Assembly: GCF_004777465.1 (NCBI RefSeq)
Contig: NZ_CP038462.1
Location: 1,178,001-1,242,000 of the forward strand
DNA from: Nocardioides daphniae
GTDB lineage: Bacteria; Actinomycetota; Actinomycetes; Propionibacteriales; Nocardioidaceae
Length of the DNA stretch: 64,000 nt
Direction: 5' to 3'
Below, piece by piece: positions 10,084-21,445 of this stretch (positions are counted from its first letter, which is position 1; each line of letters starts with the position of its first letter). A model generated the notes under the pieces. The model ran no database searches, was not told the origin of the DNA, and saw only the letters and a list, made by a program, of their open reading frames with translations. The position numbers and the translations under genes were made by a program.

Positions 10084-10149
10084 GTTGGGCACACGACGAT
10101 GGTCGCCGACCGGCGATCGACCGAGCAGGGCAGTGAGGAAGAACAAGAG

Positions 10150-11900
10150 ATGAGCGAGCAGGGCGGCGCCATCACCGGTGCACAGAGCCTGGTGCGATCA
10201 CTGGAGCACGCGGGTGTCGAGCACATCTTCGGCATTCCCGGCGGCGCGATCCTCCCGGCGTACGACCCTTGATGGACTCGAAGAAGATCCGTCACATCCT
10301 GGTCCGCCACGAGCAGGGCGCCGGCCACGCCGCGCAGGGCTACGCCACGGCCACCGGCCGCGTCGGTGTCTGCATGGCGACCTCCGGGCCGGGCGCGACC
10401 AACCTGGTCACGCCGATCGCCGACGCCTACATGGACTCGGTCCCGATGGTGGCCGTCACGGGGCAGGTCGGCTCGTCGCTGATCGGCACCGACGCCTTCC
10501 AGGAGGCCGACATCCGCGGCATCACGATGCCGGTCACCAAGCACAACTTCCTGGTGACCGACCCCGAGGACATCCCGCGCACGGTCGCCGAGGCCTTCCA
10601 CATCGCCTCGACCGGTCGCCCCGGTCCGGTGCTCGTCGACGTCACCAAGTCGGCGCTGCAGCAGATGACCGGCTTCACCTGGCCGACCGAGATCAACCTG
10701 CCCGGCTACCGCCCGGTGACGCGCCCGCACAGCAAGCAGATCCGTGAGGCCGCGCGCCTCATGCTCGCCTCCAAGCGCCCGGTGCTGTACGTCGGTGGTG
10801 GCGTGATCCGCGCCCGCGCCTCGAAGGAGCTGCGAGCGCTGGCCGAGTACACCGGCATCCCCGTGGTCACCACGCTGATGGCCCGCGGCGCCTTCCCCGA
10901 CTCGCACCCGCAGCACCTGGGCATGCCCGGCATGCACGGCACCGTCGCCGCGGTCGCCGGCCTCCAGCGCTCCGACCTGATCATCAGCCTCGGTGCCCGC
11001 TTCGACGACCGCGTCACCGGCAACCTGGACTCCTTCGCGCCCAACGCGCTGGTCATCCACGCCGACATCGACCCGGCCGAGATCGGCAAGAACCGCCACG
11101 CCGACGTGCCGATCGTGGGCGACGCCCGCGAGGTGCTGGTCGACCTGCTGGCGCTGCTCAAGGCCGAGGCCGAGCAGGGTCGCGAGGGCGACTACGAGCA
11201 GTGGATCGACTTCTGCGCGACCACCAAGAAGAACTACCCGCTCGGCTACGACAAGCCGACCGACGGCAGCCTCGCCCCAGTACGTCCTCGAGCGCCTGGG
11301 CAAGATCTCGGGCCCGGAGTCGATCTATGCCGCGGGTGTCGGTCAGCACCAGATGTGGGCCACCCACTTCATCGGCTACGAGCACCCGAACACCTGGCTC
11401 AACTCCGGCGGCCTGGGCACCATGGGCTACTCGGTGCCGGCCGCGATGGGTGCCAAGGTCGGCGCCCCCGACACCACGGTGTGGGCGATCGACGGCGACG
11501 GCTGCTTCCAGATGACCAACCAGGAGCTGGCCACCTGCGCGATCAACGACATCCCGATCAAGGTCGCGGTGATCAACAACGAGTCGCTCGGCATGGTGCG
11601 CCAGTGGCAGACGCTCTTCTACAACGAGCGCTACTCCAACACCGACCTGCACTCCAAGCGCATCCCCGACTTCGTCAAGCTCGCCGAGGCGCTGGGCTGC
11701 GTGGGTCTGTCGTGCGAGTCGGAGGCCGACGTCGACGCCACCATCGAGAAGGCCATGGAGATCAACGACCAGCCCGTCGTGATCGACTTCCGCGTCCACC
11801 GTGACGCGATGGTGTGGCCGATGGTCGCCGCCGGGACCAGCAACGACGACATCCAGTACGCCCGGGACCTGGCTCCCCAGTTCGACGAGGACGACCTCTG

Positions 11901-11901
<1 letters not shown>
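10150..11901 (+). CDS. ilvB: Acetolactate synthase large subunit, twice frameshifted
   Basis: The thiamine-diphosphate enzyme that makes acetolactate or acetohydroxybutyrate, the first common step of Val/Leu/Ile synthesis. It pairs with IlvN. The N terminus '[15 protein letters not shown]' and the catalytic-Glu segment '[15 protein letters not shown]' are present, as is the ThDP/Mg motif '[21 protein letters not shown]' near the C terminus. ATG 10150 has GAGGAA upstream. The frame breaks near 10268 (one base lost, Y-D-P/L-M-D) and again near 11277 (two bases lost or one gained, S-L-A/Q-Y-V). Otherwise the sequence is full length with no decay, so I read both as sequence errors. The stop overlaps ilvN by one base (ATGA). 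Leader peptide and attenuator lie upstream. Confidence 0.93.
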
Positions 11902-13712
<1,811 letters not shown>

Positions 13713-13720
13713 CCATTCGT

Positions 13721-13765
13721 ACGACGCCCGTCGAACCGTGAGGTTCGGCGGGCGTCGTCGTCTTT
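13721..13765 (+). terminator. Terminator of the ilvBNC operon
   Basis: The arms 13721-13737 and 13742-13758 pair over 17 positions with one mismatch around a GTGA loop. A TCTTT tail follows. It lies between ilvC and the next promoter on the same strand. Confidence 0.85.
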
Positions 13766-13809
13766 CCGGATACCGATTCGAGGGGATGGTCAGGGCGCTG
13801 AGACTTCCG

Positions 13810-13830
13810 TAGAATCGAACACATGTTCGA
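13810..13830 (+). promoter_or_regulatory. LexA (SOS) box over a leaderless promoter
   Basis: TCGAACACATGTTCGA (13815-13830) is a perfect match to the actinobacterial LexA box TCGAAC-N4-GTTCGA. It overlaps the last base of a good -10 (TAGAAT, 13810-13815) and the ATG at 13823. LexA bound here would block both transcription start and the probably leaderless mRNA start of the DUF222-HNH gene. In mycobacteria some genes of this family are known LexA targets; regulation here is inferred from the site. Confidence 0.85.
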
Positions 13831-15148
13831 ATCCGTGACGTCTCCTGGTGACCTCGTCGCGCTGGCGCGTGCCAACGCGGCGCTGGTGCGGCGCGCGGAG
13901 GCGGACACGCTGCTCATCGCCTACGAATGGGCGATCGCGCATCCGGCCGCTGAGGACGGGCGCGACGCTGCGGCGTTCCACTGCCAGCTGGGGATCGAGC
14001 CGATCTCGGGCGACGGGACCCCGGAGGTCAACGAGTACGCCGTCGCCGAGCTCGGCGGTGCGCTGGGGTTGTCGACCGATGCGGCGAAGAAGCTCATCGG
14101 CCACACCCTGGAGCTGGCGCACCGGCTGCCCAAGCTCTGGGCGCGGGTGACGGCCGGGGAGGTGCCGGTCTGGCGAGCCCGGCTGGTGCCCGAGGCCACG
14201 ATCCATGCCTACCCGGCGTTGCCCGCTGAGGGCGTCGCGTGGATCGACGGACAGGTCGCGCCGTTCATCGAGAAGATGGGTCGCGCGGCGATCGACCGGC
14301 TCATCGGACGGGCGATGAAGCTCTACGGGCTCGCGACCGACGAGGACGACGACAACGCACAGTCCGACACCCGGCACGTCACGATCGTCGGCGAGCGCGA
14401 CCCGTTCGCGACGACGATGCAGGTCCACGCCGAGCTCGACATTGCCGATGCGTTGGACCTCGAGCAGGCCGTCGCTGCCGGTGCCGCCGGGTTGAAGGCA
14501 GCCGGCTGCGAGGAGTCGCTGGACGTACGCCGCTCCCTCGCGCTCGGCGAGTTGGCCCGGCACCAGACCGCCCTCGACCTCGCTGGCGCAGGTGCAGACG
14601 AGGAGACGGTCGGCCGCACCACTGCCCGCCGCGTCGACCTGCACCTGCACTTCACCGCCTCGGTCGAGCCCGACGAGTCGATCTCCTTCGGCGTCACCGG
14701 CCAGCTGGAGAACCGCCAGCGACTGATCCTGCTCGAGCAGGTCCGACGCTGGGTCGCCACCAGCCACACCGACGTGCGGATCCTGCCGGTCGTCGACCTC
14801 AACGCCTCGCTCGCGACCGACTGCTACGAACCCACCGACCGGCTCCGCCGCCAGGTCCAGCTGCGTGACGAGACCTGTGTCTTCCCGCACTGCACCCGAC
14901 CGAGTCGACGCTGCGACGTCGACCACGTCGTCCCGTTCGACCACGCCGCCGCGCGCGAGGGCCGACTCCAACCAGGGCCTACTGAGACAAGCAACTTGGC
15001 GACGCTTTGCCGGAGCCACCACCGGCTCAAGACCCACACCGCGTGGCACCTGGAATCGCCAGGCAGCGGGGTCTTCGAGTGGACCTCACCCCACGGGCAA
15101 CGGTTCCGACGCGACCGCCACGGCACGACCGACCTGACACCTGCCTGA
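13823..15148 (+). CDS. DUF222 / HNH endonuclease-domain protein (13E12 type), SOS-boxed
   Basis: A 441-residue protein with an N-terminal and central DUF222 domain, mostly helical (residues about 20-330). A C-terminal HNH nuclease fold follows: 'CVFPHCTRPSRRCDVDH' with the H of D-H-V-V-P, then 'NLATLCRSHHRLKTH' (residues about 350-405). Two Cys and two late Cys/His can hold zinc, and the D-H dyad is intact. These genes are multi-copy in actinobacteria and resemble the 13E12 repeat family of mycobacteria; their biological target is unknown. ATG 13823 lies inside a perfect LexA box and about 8 bp after a -10, implying leaderless, DNA-damage-induced expression. Unlike its neighbours the gene is free of frame breaks. 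A second, related gene lies near 34.5 kb. Confidence 0.9.
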   Translation: MFESVTSPGDLVALARANAALVRRAEADTLLIAYEWAIAHPAAEDGRDAAAFHCQLGIEPISGDGTPEVNEYAVAELGGALGLSTDAAKKLIGHTLELAHRLPKLWARVTAGEVPVWRARLVPEATIHAYPALPAEGVAWIDGQVAPFIEKMGRAAIDRLIGRAMKLYGLATDEDDDNAQSDTRHVTIVGERDPFATTMQVHAELDIADALDLEQAVAAGAAGLKAAGCEESLDVRRSLALGELARHQTALDLAGAGADEETVGRTTARRVDLHLHFTASVEPDESISFGVTGQLENRQRLILLEQVRRWVATSHTDVRILPVVDLNASLATDCYEPTDRLRRQVQLRDETCVFPHCTRPSRRCDVDHVVPFDHAAAREGRLQPGPTETSNLATLCRSHHRLKTHTAWHLESPGSGVFEWTSPHGQRFRRDRHGTTDLTPA

Positions 15149-15235
15149 CCCGGGTCCGGAGCGACCACGCCCGACGGCCTCGACGCAGTGCGCCGAGGCC
15201 GCCAGTGGGGGCTCAGGAGTGGAGCCAGTGCGTCG

Positions 15236-16057
15236 TCACTTGATCTCGCTGCGCATCAGGTAGCGCAGCCCGATGACCAGCGGCGCCACCATCCAGATCA
15301 GGGTCGTCACGCCGAGCTGGGCCCAGCCCTCGGCGGTCGGCGTCTGCGCGAAGAGTGACGTCACGTTGTAGAAGAGGTCCACCCACGGCCATGCGTCGTG
15401 GAACGACTCCTGGTAGAACGCCAGCGCCCCGAAGACGTTGGGAAGGATCAGGCTGTAGACGAAGTAGCCGACGATCGCGGCGGGGGAGTTGCGCAGCACC
15501 ACGCCGAGGGTGAAGCCCATGAGCATCCCCATCACGTTGCCGAGCAGCACCAGCGCCAGGTCCGTCGCGGTCAGCCCCCACACGGCGTCGACGCCGTGGA
15601 TCCCGGCCCCGACCAGGTTGCCGACCGCGCCGACAGCCATGGCGACGACGATGCCGACCACGCCCACGGCGACCGTGACCAGTGCCTTGGCCGCGATCAC
15701 CCGACCGCGGTGCGGCACCAGGGTGAAGGTGGTGAGGCCGGTGCGCTGGCTCCACTCCGACGTCACCGACAGGATCGCCAGGATCGGCAGGATGATGGCG
15801 ATCGGCATGCCGATCGCGGCGGAGAAGTTCTCGTAGTTGATCGCGCTCTCCCCGCCGAAGAGGATCACCCCTCCGGAGGCGAGCACCGACAGGATCGCGA
15901 TGCTCGCCAGCAGCCAGAAGCCCGACCGGGTGTTGAACATCTTCACCAGCTCGACGCGCAGCAGCCCGGCGAAGCTCAGCGGGGCGACGGCGCCCCGGGC
16001 GCGGCCCGGCACGGCACCGGTGTCGGTGGGGGACGGGACGTACGTGGTGGTGCTCAT
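15236..16057 (-). CDS. ABC-2 type transporter permease
   Basis: A 273-residue permease with a short cytoplasmic N terminus and about six membrane helices. The first is around 'FWLLASIAILSVLASGGVILF', then come two long hydrophobic blocks at residues about 85-105 and 120-150 and further helices to the C terminus. The pattern fits ABC-2 exporters of the bacitracin/lantibiotic or multidrug-efflux kind. The ATG start overlaps the stop of the ATPase gene by 4 bp, so the two form one leftward operon. The substrate cannot be told from the sequence. Confidence 0.85.
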   Translation of the reverse strand: MSTTTYVPSPTDTGAVPGRARGAVAPLSFAGLLRVELVKMFNTRSGFWLLASIAILSVLASGGVILFGGESAINYENFSAAIGMPIAIILPILAILSVTSEWSQRTGLTTFTLVPHRGRVIAAKALVTVAVGVVGIVVAMAVGAVGNLVGAGIHGVDAVWGLTATDLALVLLGNVMGMLMGFTLGVVLRNSPAAIVGYFVYSLILPNVFGALAFYQESFHDAWPWVDLFYNVTSLFAQTPTAEGWAQLGVTTLIWMVAPLVIGLRYLMRSEIK

Positions 16058-16951
16058 GCTGCGACTCCTTCGCGCTGCGAGGCGGCGGTGAGCTCGAGGA
16101 ACATCTCCTCCAGGCCGGCGCCGTCGGCCGACCTGAGCTCGGTGAGGGCGACCCCCGCCGACAGTGCGACCCGGCCGACCATGTCGGGGGAGGCGTCGGT
16201 GTGGAGCGCGTGGTCAGGCGTACGTGTGACGTGCAGGCCCGCGGCCTTCATCGCGGTGGCGAGCGCCTCGACGTCCGAGCCGCGTACGACCGTGCCCGCC
16301 GCGGCGAGCAGCTCCGCCTTCGTGCCCTGCGCGACGACGCGGCCGTTGCCGATCAGCACCAGGTCGTCGGCGATCACCTCGATCTCGTGGAGCAGGTGCG
16401 AGGAGAGCAGCACCGTCCCGCCGTCGTCGGCGAAGGTGCGCAGCAGGTCGCGCATCCACCGGATGCCGGCCGGGTCGAGGCCGTTGGCGGGCTCGTCCAG
16501 GATCAGCACCTGCGGGTCGCCCAGCAGGGCGGCCGCGATGCCGAGCCGCTGGCGCATGCCGAGCGAGTAGTGGCGCACCCGTCGTGTCGCCTCCTCCTCG
16601 TTCAGGCCGACCTTGGCCAGCATCACGTCGACCCGCCCCAGCGGCAGGCCCATGGTCAGCGCGGCGACCTTGAGGATGTCGCGGCCCGTGCGCCCGGCGT
16701 GCTGTGCCGAGGCGTCCAGCAGCACGCCCACCTCCCGTCCGGGGTTCGGCAGGTCGGTGAAGCGGCGGCCGTTGACGAGTGCCTCGCCGGGTCGGCGGGG
16801 TCAGCCCCACCATGACGCGCATGGACGTGGACTTGCCGGCGCCGTTGGGCCCCAGGAAGCCGGTCACGCGGCCGGGCTGTGCCGTGAACGAGACGTCGTC
16901 GACGGCCAGGAAGCCGCCGTACCTCTTGGTGAGAGCGTTGACTGTGATCAT
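16054..16951 (-). CDS. ABC transporter ATP-binding protein, frameshifted
   Basis: The ATPase partner of the adjacent permease, about 300 residues. Walker A 'GFLGPNGAGKSTSMRVM' lies near residues 34-50, the signature 'YSLGMRQRLGIAAALL' near 135, and Walker B 'VLILDEPANGLDPAG' near 158. The H-loop His is in 'LLSSHLLHEIE'. The frame shifts near 16800, just after 'GLTPPTR', by two lost bases or one gained. Both sides are well conserved, so a sequence error is likely. Start ATG 16951. A perfect 25-bp palindrome lies about 70 bp upstream in the divergent gap to the FrnE-like gene. Confidence 0.88.
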
Positions 16952-17017
16952 GGGCCACAGCCTCGCGCCGGTGTGCCCCCGCGCACATCGGGGAGACCAA
17001 CGGGCTCGACCCCCGAG

Positions 17018-17042
17018 CGACCCTGAGAGGTGCTCAGGGTCG
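17018..17042. promoter_or_regulatory. Perfect 10-bp inverted repeat in a divergent promoter region
   Basis: CGACCCTGAG (17018-17027) and CTCAGGGTCG (17033-17042) are separated by AGGTG. It sits midway between the divergent ABC ATPase and FrnE-like genes. It could be an operator or a hairpin. Its half-sites resemble those of the palindrome at 18485-18512. Confidence 0.5.
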
Positions 17043-17115
17043 TCCCCTGCCCCGTTCGGGGGAGTGGGGAACAGGCGAGGGAACAAACCGCCGCCGCCGC
17101 GGCGTTGGCCAGCAC

Positions 17116-17820
17116 ATGCGCATCGAGATCTGGAGTGACGTCGTCTGCCCGTGGTGCTACATCGGCAAGCGCCGGTTGGAGTCCGCCCTGGCCACCTTCG
17201 ACCACGCCGACGACGTGGAGGTCGTCTGGCGCTCCTACCAGCTCGACCCGAGCGCCCCGAAGGACGAGGTCGTCACCACCGTCGAGGCGCTGGGAGCCAA
17301 GTTCCCCGGTGGTCCCGCGCAGGTCACCGAGATGCACGCGCGCACCCGGGGCATCGCCGCCGAGGAGGGCCTCGAGTTCGGTGACCACTCCTTCCACGCC
17401 AACACCGTCGACGCGCACCGCGTCCTCCACCTCGCCCTCGAGACCGGCGGTCCCGAGCTCCAGGGCCAGCTGAAGGAAGCACTCCTGCACGCGCACTTCG
17501 TCGACAACCGCCACGTCGGTGACGCCCGCGTCCTCACCGAGGTCGCCACCTCCGTCGGGCTGCCCGCCGACCGCGTCGCCGCCGTCCTGGCCAGCGAGGA
17601 GTACGCAGCCTCCGTCGCCGACGACGTTGCGCAGGCCCGGGCGTACGGCGCGACGGGGGTGCCGTTCTTCGTGGTCGACGCCAAGTACGGCATCTCCGGC
17701 GCCCAGCCCGTCGAGGTCTTCAGCCAGGTGCTCGAGCAGGCCTGGGCCGACTCCCACCCGGCCATCGCCGTGGTCGGCGGCGACGCCGAGGCCTGCGGCC
17801 CGGACGGCTGCGCGATCTGA
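17116..17820 (+). CDS. FrnE-like DsbA-family thioredoxin-fold oxidoreductase
   Basis: A 234-residue cytoplasmic protein of the DsbA/FrnE branch. It opens 'MRIEIWSDVVCPWCYIGKRR' with a C-P-W-C redox site at residues 11-14. A helical insert is followed by the cis-Pro segment 'GATGVPFFVVDAKYGISGAQP' (residues about 177-197). There is no signal peptide. FrnE relatives act as disulfide oxidoreductases and in some bacteria in oxidative-stress tolerance; the substrate here is unknown. The C terminus has an extra C-G-P-D-G-C. It is divergent from the ABC transporter and shares a palindrome-containing promoter region with it. Confidence 0.88.
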   Translation: MRIEIWSDVVCPWCYIGKRRLESALATFDHADDVEVVWRSYQLDPSAPKDEVVTTVEALGAKFPGGPAQVTEMHARTRGIAAEEGLEFGDHSFHANTVDAHRVLHLALETGGPELQGQLKEALLHAHFVDNRHVGDARVLTEVATSVGLPADRVAAVLASEEYAASVADDVAQARAYGATGVPFFVVDAKYGISGAQPVEVFSQVLEQAWADSHPAIAVVGGDAEACGPDGCAI

Positions 17821-17870
17821 CGCACGCTGGGCCCGGACCTTGGGCCCACGAGCTGGCCCGGACGGTGGGG

Positions 17871-18416
17871 TCAGACGACGGCGAAGAGCCCGACGACCAG
17901 CGCCAGCGCCACGCCGACGAGTCCACCCAGGGCCCCCTGCACGGTCGGGTGCCAGTACCGGACCCCGGTCGTGCCGCGCAGGAGCAGCACCGTCAGGCCG
18001 CCGACCACCAGGCTCAGCACGAACGAGCCGCCGGCCCAGGGGAGCAGCTCAGCCAGCTGGTTCGAAAACCACTGCCCGCCGGCGCCCTCGTAGAGCTCGC
18101 CCGTCGACTCGTCGGCGGCGACCGAGCCACCGGTGAGCGCCAGCATCATGGCGAAGAGGGCCCAGATCACAGCCAGCACGACCACCCCGACCAGCATGAC
18201 CACCACGGGGGCCAGCACCGAGAAGCAGGCCAGGGCGGCCAGGGCCGCGCCCGGCGACCGCACCCGGCGCTCCGGCCGCTGCCAGACCTGCGGCGGTGCC
18301 GACGCGTGCCCCACCGGCGGCGCCGGCCGACCAGCCGGCGGCCGCGGGTAGGCGGGTCCGAGCGGACCGCCTCCGGGTGCGGTGGGAGGCGGGTTGCCGT
18401 GGCGTGGGTCGTTCAC
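17871..18416 (-). CDS. Proline-rich N-terminus membrane protein, unknown function
   Basis: A 181-residue protein I do not recognise. A Gly/Pro-rich cytoplasmic N terminus of about 60 residues is followed by four probable helices: 'AALAALACFSVLAPVVVMLVG', 'VVVLAVIWALFAMMLAL', 'GGSFVLSLVVGGLTVLLL' and 'GALGGLVGVALALVVGLFAVV' at the extreme C terminus. GTG 18416 was chosen because AGGAG lies 6 bp upstream; longer in-frame starts lack this. It is divergent from the membrane acyltransferase-like gene at 18536, with a 28-bp palindrome between them. Confidence 0.7.
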   Translation of the reverse strand: MNDPRHGNPPPTAPGGGPLGPAYPRPPAGRPAPPVGHASAPPQVWQRPERRVRSPGAALAALACFSVLAPVVVMLVGVVVLAVIWALFAMMLALTGGSVAADESTGELYEGAGGQWFSNQLAELLPWAGGSFVLSLVVGGLTVLLLRGTTGVRYWHPTVQGALGGLVGVALALVVGLFAVV

Positions 18417-18484
18417 GTGGACTCCTGAGATCGAGGGCGGCGGGAGCCGGTGGCTGGCGCCCACGCTAACGACCGACCGGTCCC

Positions 18485-18512
18485 GCGACCTGAGTCGAAC
18501 CACTCAGGTCGC
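18485..18512. promoter_or_regulatory. Perfect 11-bp inverted repeat between divergent genes
   Basis: GCGACCTGAGT (18485-18495) and ACTCAGGTCGC (18502-18512) flank CGAACC. It lies 24 bp before the rightward gene and 69 bp before the leftward one. An operator is likely from its position; no regulator gene is adjacent. Confidence 0.5.
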
Positions 18513-18535
18513 AGCGCGTGCGCCATCATGTGTGC

Positions 18536-19681
18536 GTGACCACGACCACATCCAGCGTTGTCCCGGCCACCCGCCCTCGTGCCGCCCTCCGCGAGTGGGG
18601 CGTCGACCTGGCCCGGGGCGTCGCGGTCATCTCCATGTTCGTGGCACACACCGCGCCCACGGCCGGGCCCGGCGACGTGCTGATCCTGTCGGAGTTCCTG
18701 ACCTTCCCGCTCTTCGCGCTGCTCGTCGGCGCCGGCGCCGAGCTGGCCGCCCGTCGCAGCGGCGTGCTGGAGCACGGTGTCGCCTCGCTGGTCCGCGCCG
18801 CCGCGCTGCTCCTGGCGGGGTGGCTGCTGGCCAAGGCGGGTGCCTGGGTCGTCATCGTGCTGGCGCCGTTGGGCGTGCTCACGCTGCTCTGCTGGGCCGT
18901 CTCCCGGCTCCCCGCCCTGGCAGTCGGGGCCGTGGCCCTCGTGGCGGCGGCGGTGGCGCCGTGGACCATCGAGGCGAGCCGCGCCACGGTGATGGAGATG
19001 GTCGTCGCCCAGGAGACCGCCCAGCTCTGGTGGTTCGAGCTGCTGGTCAGCACCAGCTATCCCCAGGCCGTGCTCCTGCTGGCCGGCTGCGTCGGCATCC
19101 TCGCCACCCGCCTGCTCGTCCCGCGCTCCGGGCGCCCCGTCCCCGCCGCCACCGCCGGCACGGTCCTGGCCGCCTCGCTGCTCGTCTTCGGCCTGCTCAC
19201 CGCGCTGCGGCTCACCGGGCGCACCGACATCGCCCCCTACGAGACGACCTGGCCCGAGCAGCTCTTCGTCGTCTCCCTCGCGCTCGGCACGTACGCCGCG
19301 TGCTTCCTGCTCGCGCGGCTCGACGTCGTACGCCGTGTGCTCACGCCCCTGGCCTGGGTCGGCGCCATGACCCTCACCGTCTACGCGCTGCACATCGGGT
19401 GGCTGGCGTGGTGGGCCCGGGGGCTGTACCCCGGAACTCCCGACGACGCCTGGGTCAACGTGTTCGGCATGAGCGCCGGTGCCCTCGTGGTGGCCACGCT
19501 CTGGCACCTGCTGCGCGCTCCCGGGCCCTGGCGCCGCGGCCCGCTCGAGGGAGCGGTGGGCCTCGCCGTGCTGGTCGCCACCCTCGGCCTCCGGGAGCGG
19601 GAGGACGCCTCGCGCGCGGCGGGGGAGCAGCAGGTCTCACCAACCCGGCCCGCGCTGATCGGCGACGGCGGGGAGAGGTAG
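18536..19681 (+). CDS. Polytopic membrane protein, DUF418/DUF1624-like
   Basis: A 381-residue protein with about ten hydrophobic helices. The opening 'WGVDLARGVAVISMFVAH' (residues about 20-40) and the late 'LTPLAWVGAMTLTVYALHIGWL' are typical of DUF418 and heparan-glucosaminide acetyltransferase-like membrane proteins. Function is unknown; an acyl-transfer role is only suggested by the superfamily. In-frame GTG codons at 18518, 18530 and 18536 compete as start. I use 18536 because it gives the shortest N terminus; no clear ribosome site separates them. The tail is hydrophilic. Confidence 0.7.
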   Translation: MTTTTSSVVPATRPRAALREWGVDLARGVAVISMFVAHTAPTAGPGDVLILSEFLTFPLFALLVGAGAELAARRSGVLEHGVASLVRAAALLLAGWLLAKAGAWVVIVLAPLGVLTLLCWAVSRLPALAVGAVALVAAAVAPWTIEASRATVMEMVVAQETAQLWWFELLVSTSYPQAVLLLAGCVGILATRLLVPRSGRPVPAATAGTVLAASLLVFGLLTALRLTGRTDIAPYETTWPEQLFVVSLALGTYAACFLLARLDVVRRVLTPLAWVGAMTLTVYALHIGWLAWWARGLYPGTPDDAWVNVFGMSAGALVVATLWHLLRAPGPWRRGPLEGAVGLAVLVATLGLREREDASRAAGEQQVSPTRPALIGDGGER

Positions 19682-19773
19682 CATCAGGCCCAAGCACAGC
19701 GTTGTGCGCACCGCGTCGACGACAGTCCGCGGGCCTGCCACCCATCACATCTCTGACTAGCTGAGGACCAGCT

Positions 19774-21358
19774 GTGACCAAGCCTGTCGTACTCATTGCC
19801 GAAGAGCTCAGCCCCGCCACCATCGAGGCGCTGGGCCCGGACTTCGAGATCCGCCACTGCAACGGTGCCGACCGCACCGAGCTGCTCGCCGCGATCGTCG
19901 ACGTGGACGCCATCCTGGTGCGCTCCGCGACCAAGGTGAACGAGGAAGCCCTCGCCGCCGCCAGGAAGCTGAAGGTCGTCGCCCGTGCGGGTGTCGGTCT
20001 CGACAACGTGGACGTCAAGGCGGCCACCCAGGCCGGCGTCATGGTGGTCAACGCGCCCACCTCCAACATCACCTCCGCCGCAGAGCTCGCCGTCGCGCTG
20101 ATGCTCTCCGCGGCCCGCCACATCAGCCCGGCCCACGCGGCGCTGACCAACGGTGAGTGGAAGCGCTCCAAGTACACCGGCGTCGAGCTGCTCGAGAAGA
20201 CCGTCGGCATCGTCGGCCTCGGCCGCATCGGTGTCCTGGTGGCCCAGCGCCTCCAGGCCTTCGGCATGAAGGTCATCGCGTACGACCCCTACGTGCAGGC
20301 CGGTCGCGCCGCCCAGATCGGCGCCCGCCTCGTCGACCTCGACACCCTGATGGCCGAGGCCGACTTCATCTCCGTCCACCTGCCCAAGACGCCCGAGACC
20401 GTCGGCCTCATCGGTGCCGAGCAGCTGGCCAAGGCCAAGAAGGAGCTCGTCCTCGTCAACGCCGCCCGCGGCGGCATCGTCGACGAGGCCGCCCTCTACG
20501 ACGCCCTCAAGAACAACCAGATCTACGCCGCCGGTCTCGACGTCTTCGACAAGGAGCCCTGCACCGACAGCCCGCTCTTCACCCTGGAGAACGTCGTCGC
20601 CACGCCGCACCTGGGCGCGTCGACCGACGAGGCGCAGGAGAAGGCCGGCGTCGCCGTGGCCAAGTCGGTCCGCCTCGCCCTCTCGGGTGAGCTCGTGCCC
20701 GACGCCGTCAACGTCCAGGGTGGCGTCATCGCCGAGGACGTGCGTCCCGGCATCCCGCTCACCGAGAAGCTCGGCCGCGTCTTCACCGCGCTGGCCGGCG
20801 AGGTCGCGCAGCAGATCGACGTCGAGGTCCGCGGCGAGATCACCGAGTACGACGTCAAGGTGCTCGAGCTGGCTGCCCTCAAGGGTGTCTTCGCCGACAT
20901 CGTCGAGGACCAGGTCTCCTACGTGAACCCCGCTGCTGGCCGCCGAGCGCGGCACCGCGGTGCGCCTGGTCACCGAGTCGGAGAGCCCCGACCACCGCAA
21001 CCTGATCACCATCCGCGGCACCCTGGCCGACGGCCAGCAGATCTCCGTCGGCGGCACCCTCGTGGGCATCGCCCAGAAGGAGCGCCTGGTCGAGGTCAAC
21101 GGCTTCGACGTCGACATCGAGCCCACCGAGCACCTCGCCTTCTTCACCTACGAGGACCGTCCGGGCATGGTCGGCACCGTCGGCCGCATCCTCGGCGAGT
21201 CGAACGTCAACATCGCCGGCATGCAGGTCGCCCGCGACGCCAAGGGCGGCCACGCCCTGGTCGCCCTCTCGGTCGACTCCGCCATCCCGGCCGAGTCGCT
21301 CGCCGAGATCAAGGGTGCCATGACCGCCACGCGCGTGCGTGCGGTCAACCTGTCCTGA
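19774..21358 (+). CDS. serA: D-3-phosphoglycerate dehydrogenase, frameshifted
   Basis: The first enzyme of the phosphorylated serine pathway, of the long actinobacterial type (528 residues when repaired). It has a substrate domain, an NAD domain ('GIVGLGRIGVLVAQRL', residues about 145-160), 'NAARGGIVDE' with the catalytic Arg, and 'PHLGAST' with the catalytic His. Then come the allosteric-substrate-binding domain and a C-terminal ACT domain ('YEDRPGMVGTVGRILGESN') for serine inhibition. GTG start 19774. The frame changes near 20932 (Y-V-N/P-L-L-A-A-E-R; two bases lost) between the two regulatory domains. Single-gene unit with a strong hairpin after the stop. Confidence 0.94.
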
Positions 21359-21369
21359 GCTGGCACGCT

Positions 21370-21403
21370 GCGGCCCGGTCCCACCTCGGTGGGGCCGGGC
21401 CGC
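21370..21403 (+). terminator. Hairpin terminator after serA
   Basis: The arms 21370-21384 and 21389-21403 pair over 15 bp with one mismatch around CTCG. No T run follows, as is common in high-GC actinobacteria. It lies 11 bp after the serA stop. Confidence 0.65.
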
Positions 21404-21445
21404 CGCCATTTCGTGGCGGGGGGGAGCGGGCGCAGGATGGGGCCC

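Noticed and set aside
13823..15148. Insertion sequence or mobile intron because of the HNH domain
   Set aside because: No terminal inverted repeats, target duplication or intron structure; DUF222-HNH genes are free-standing.
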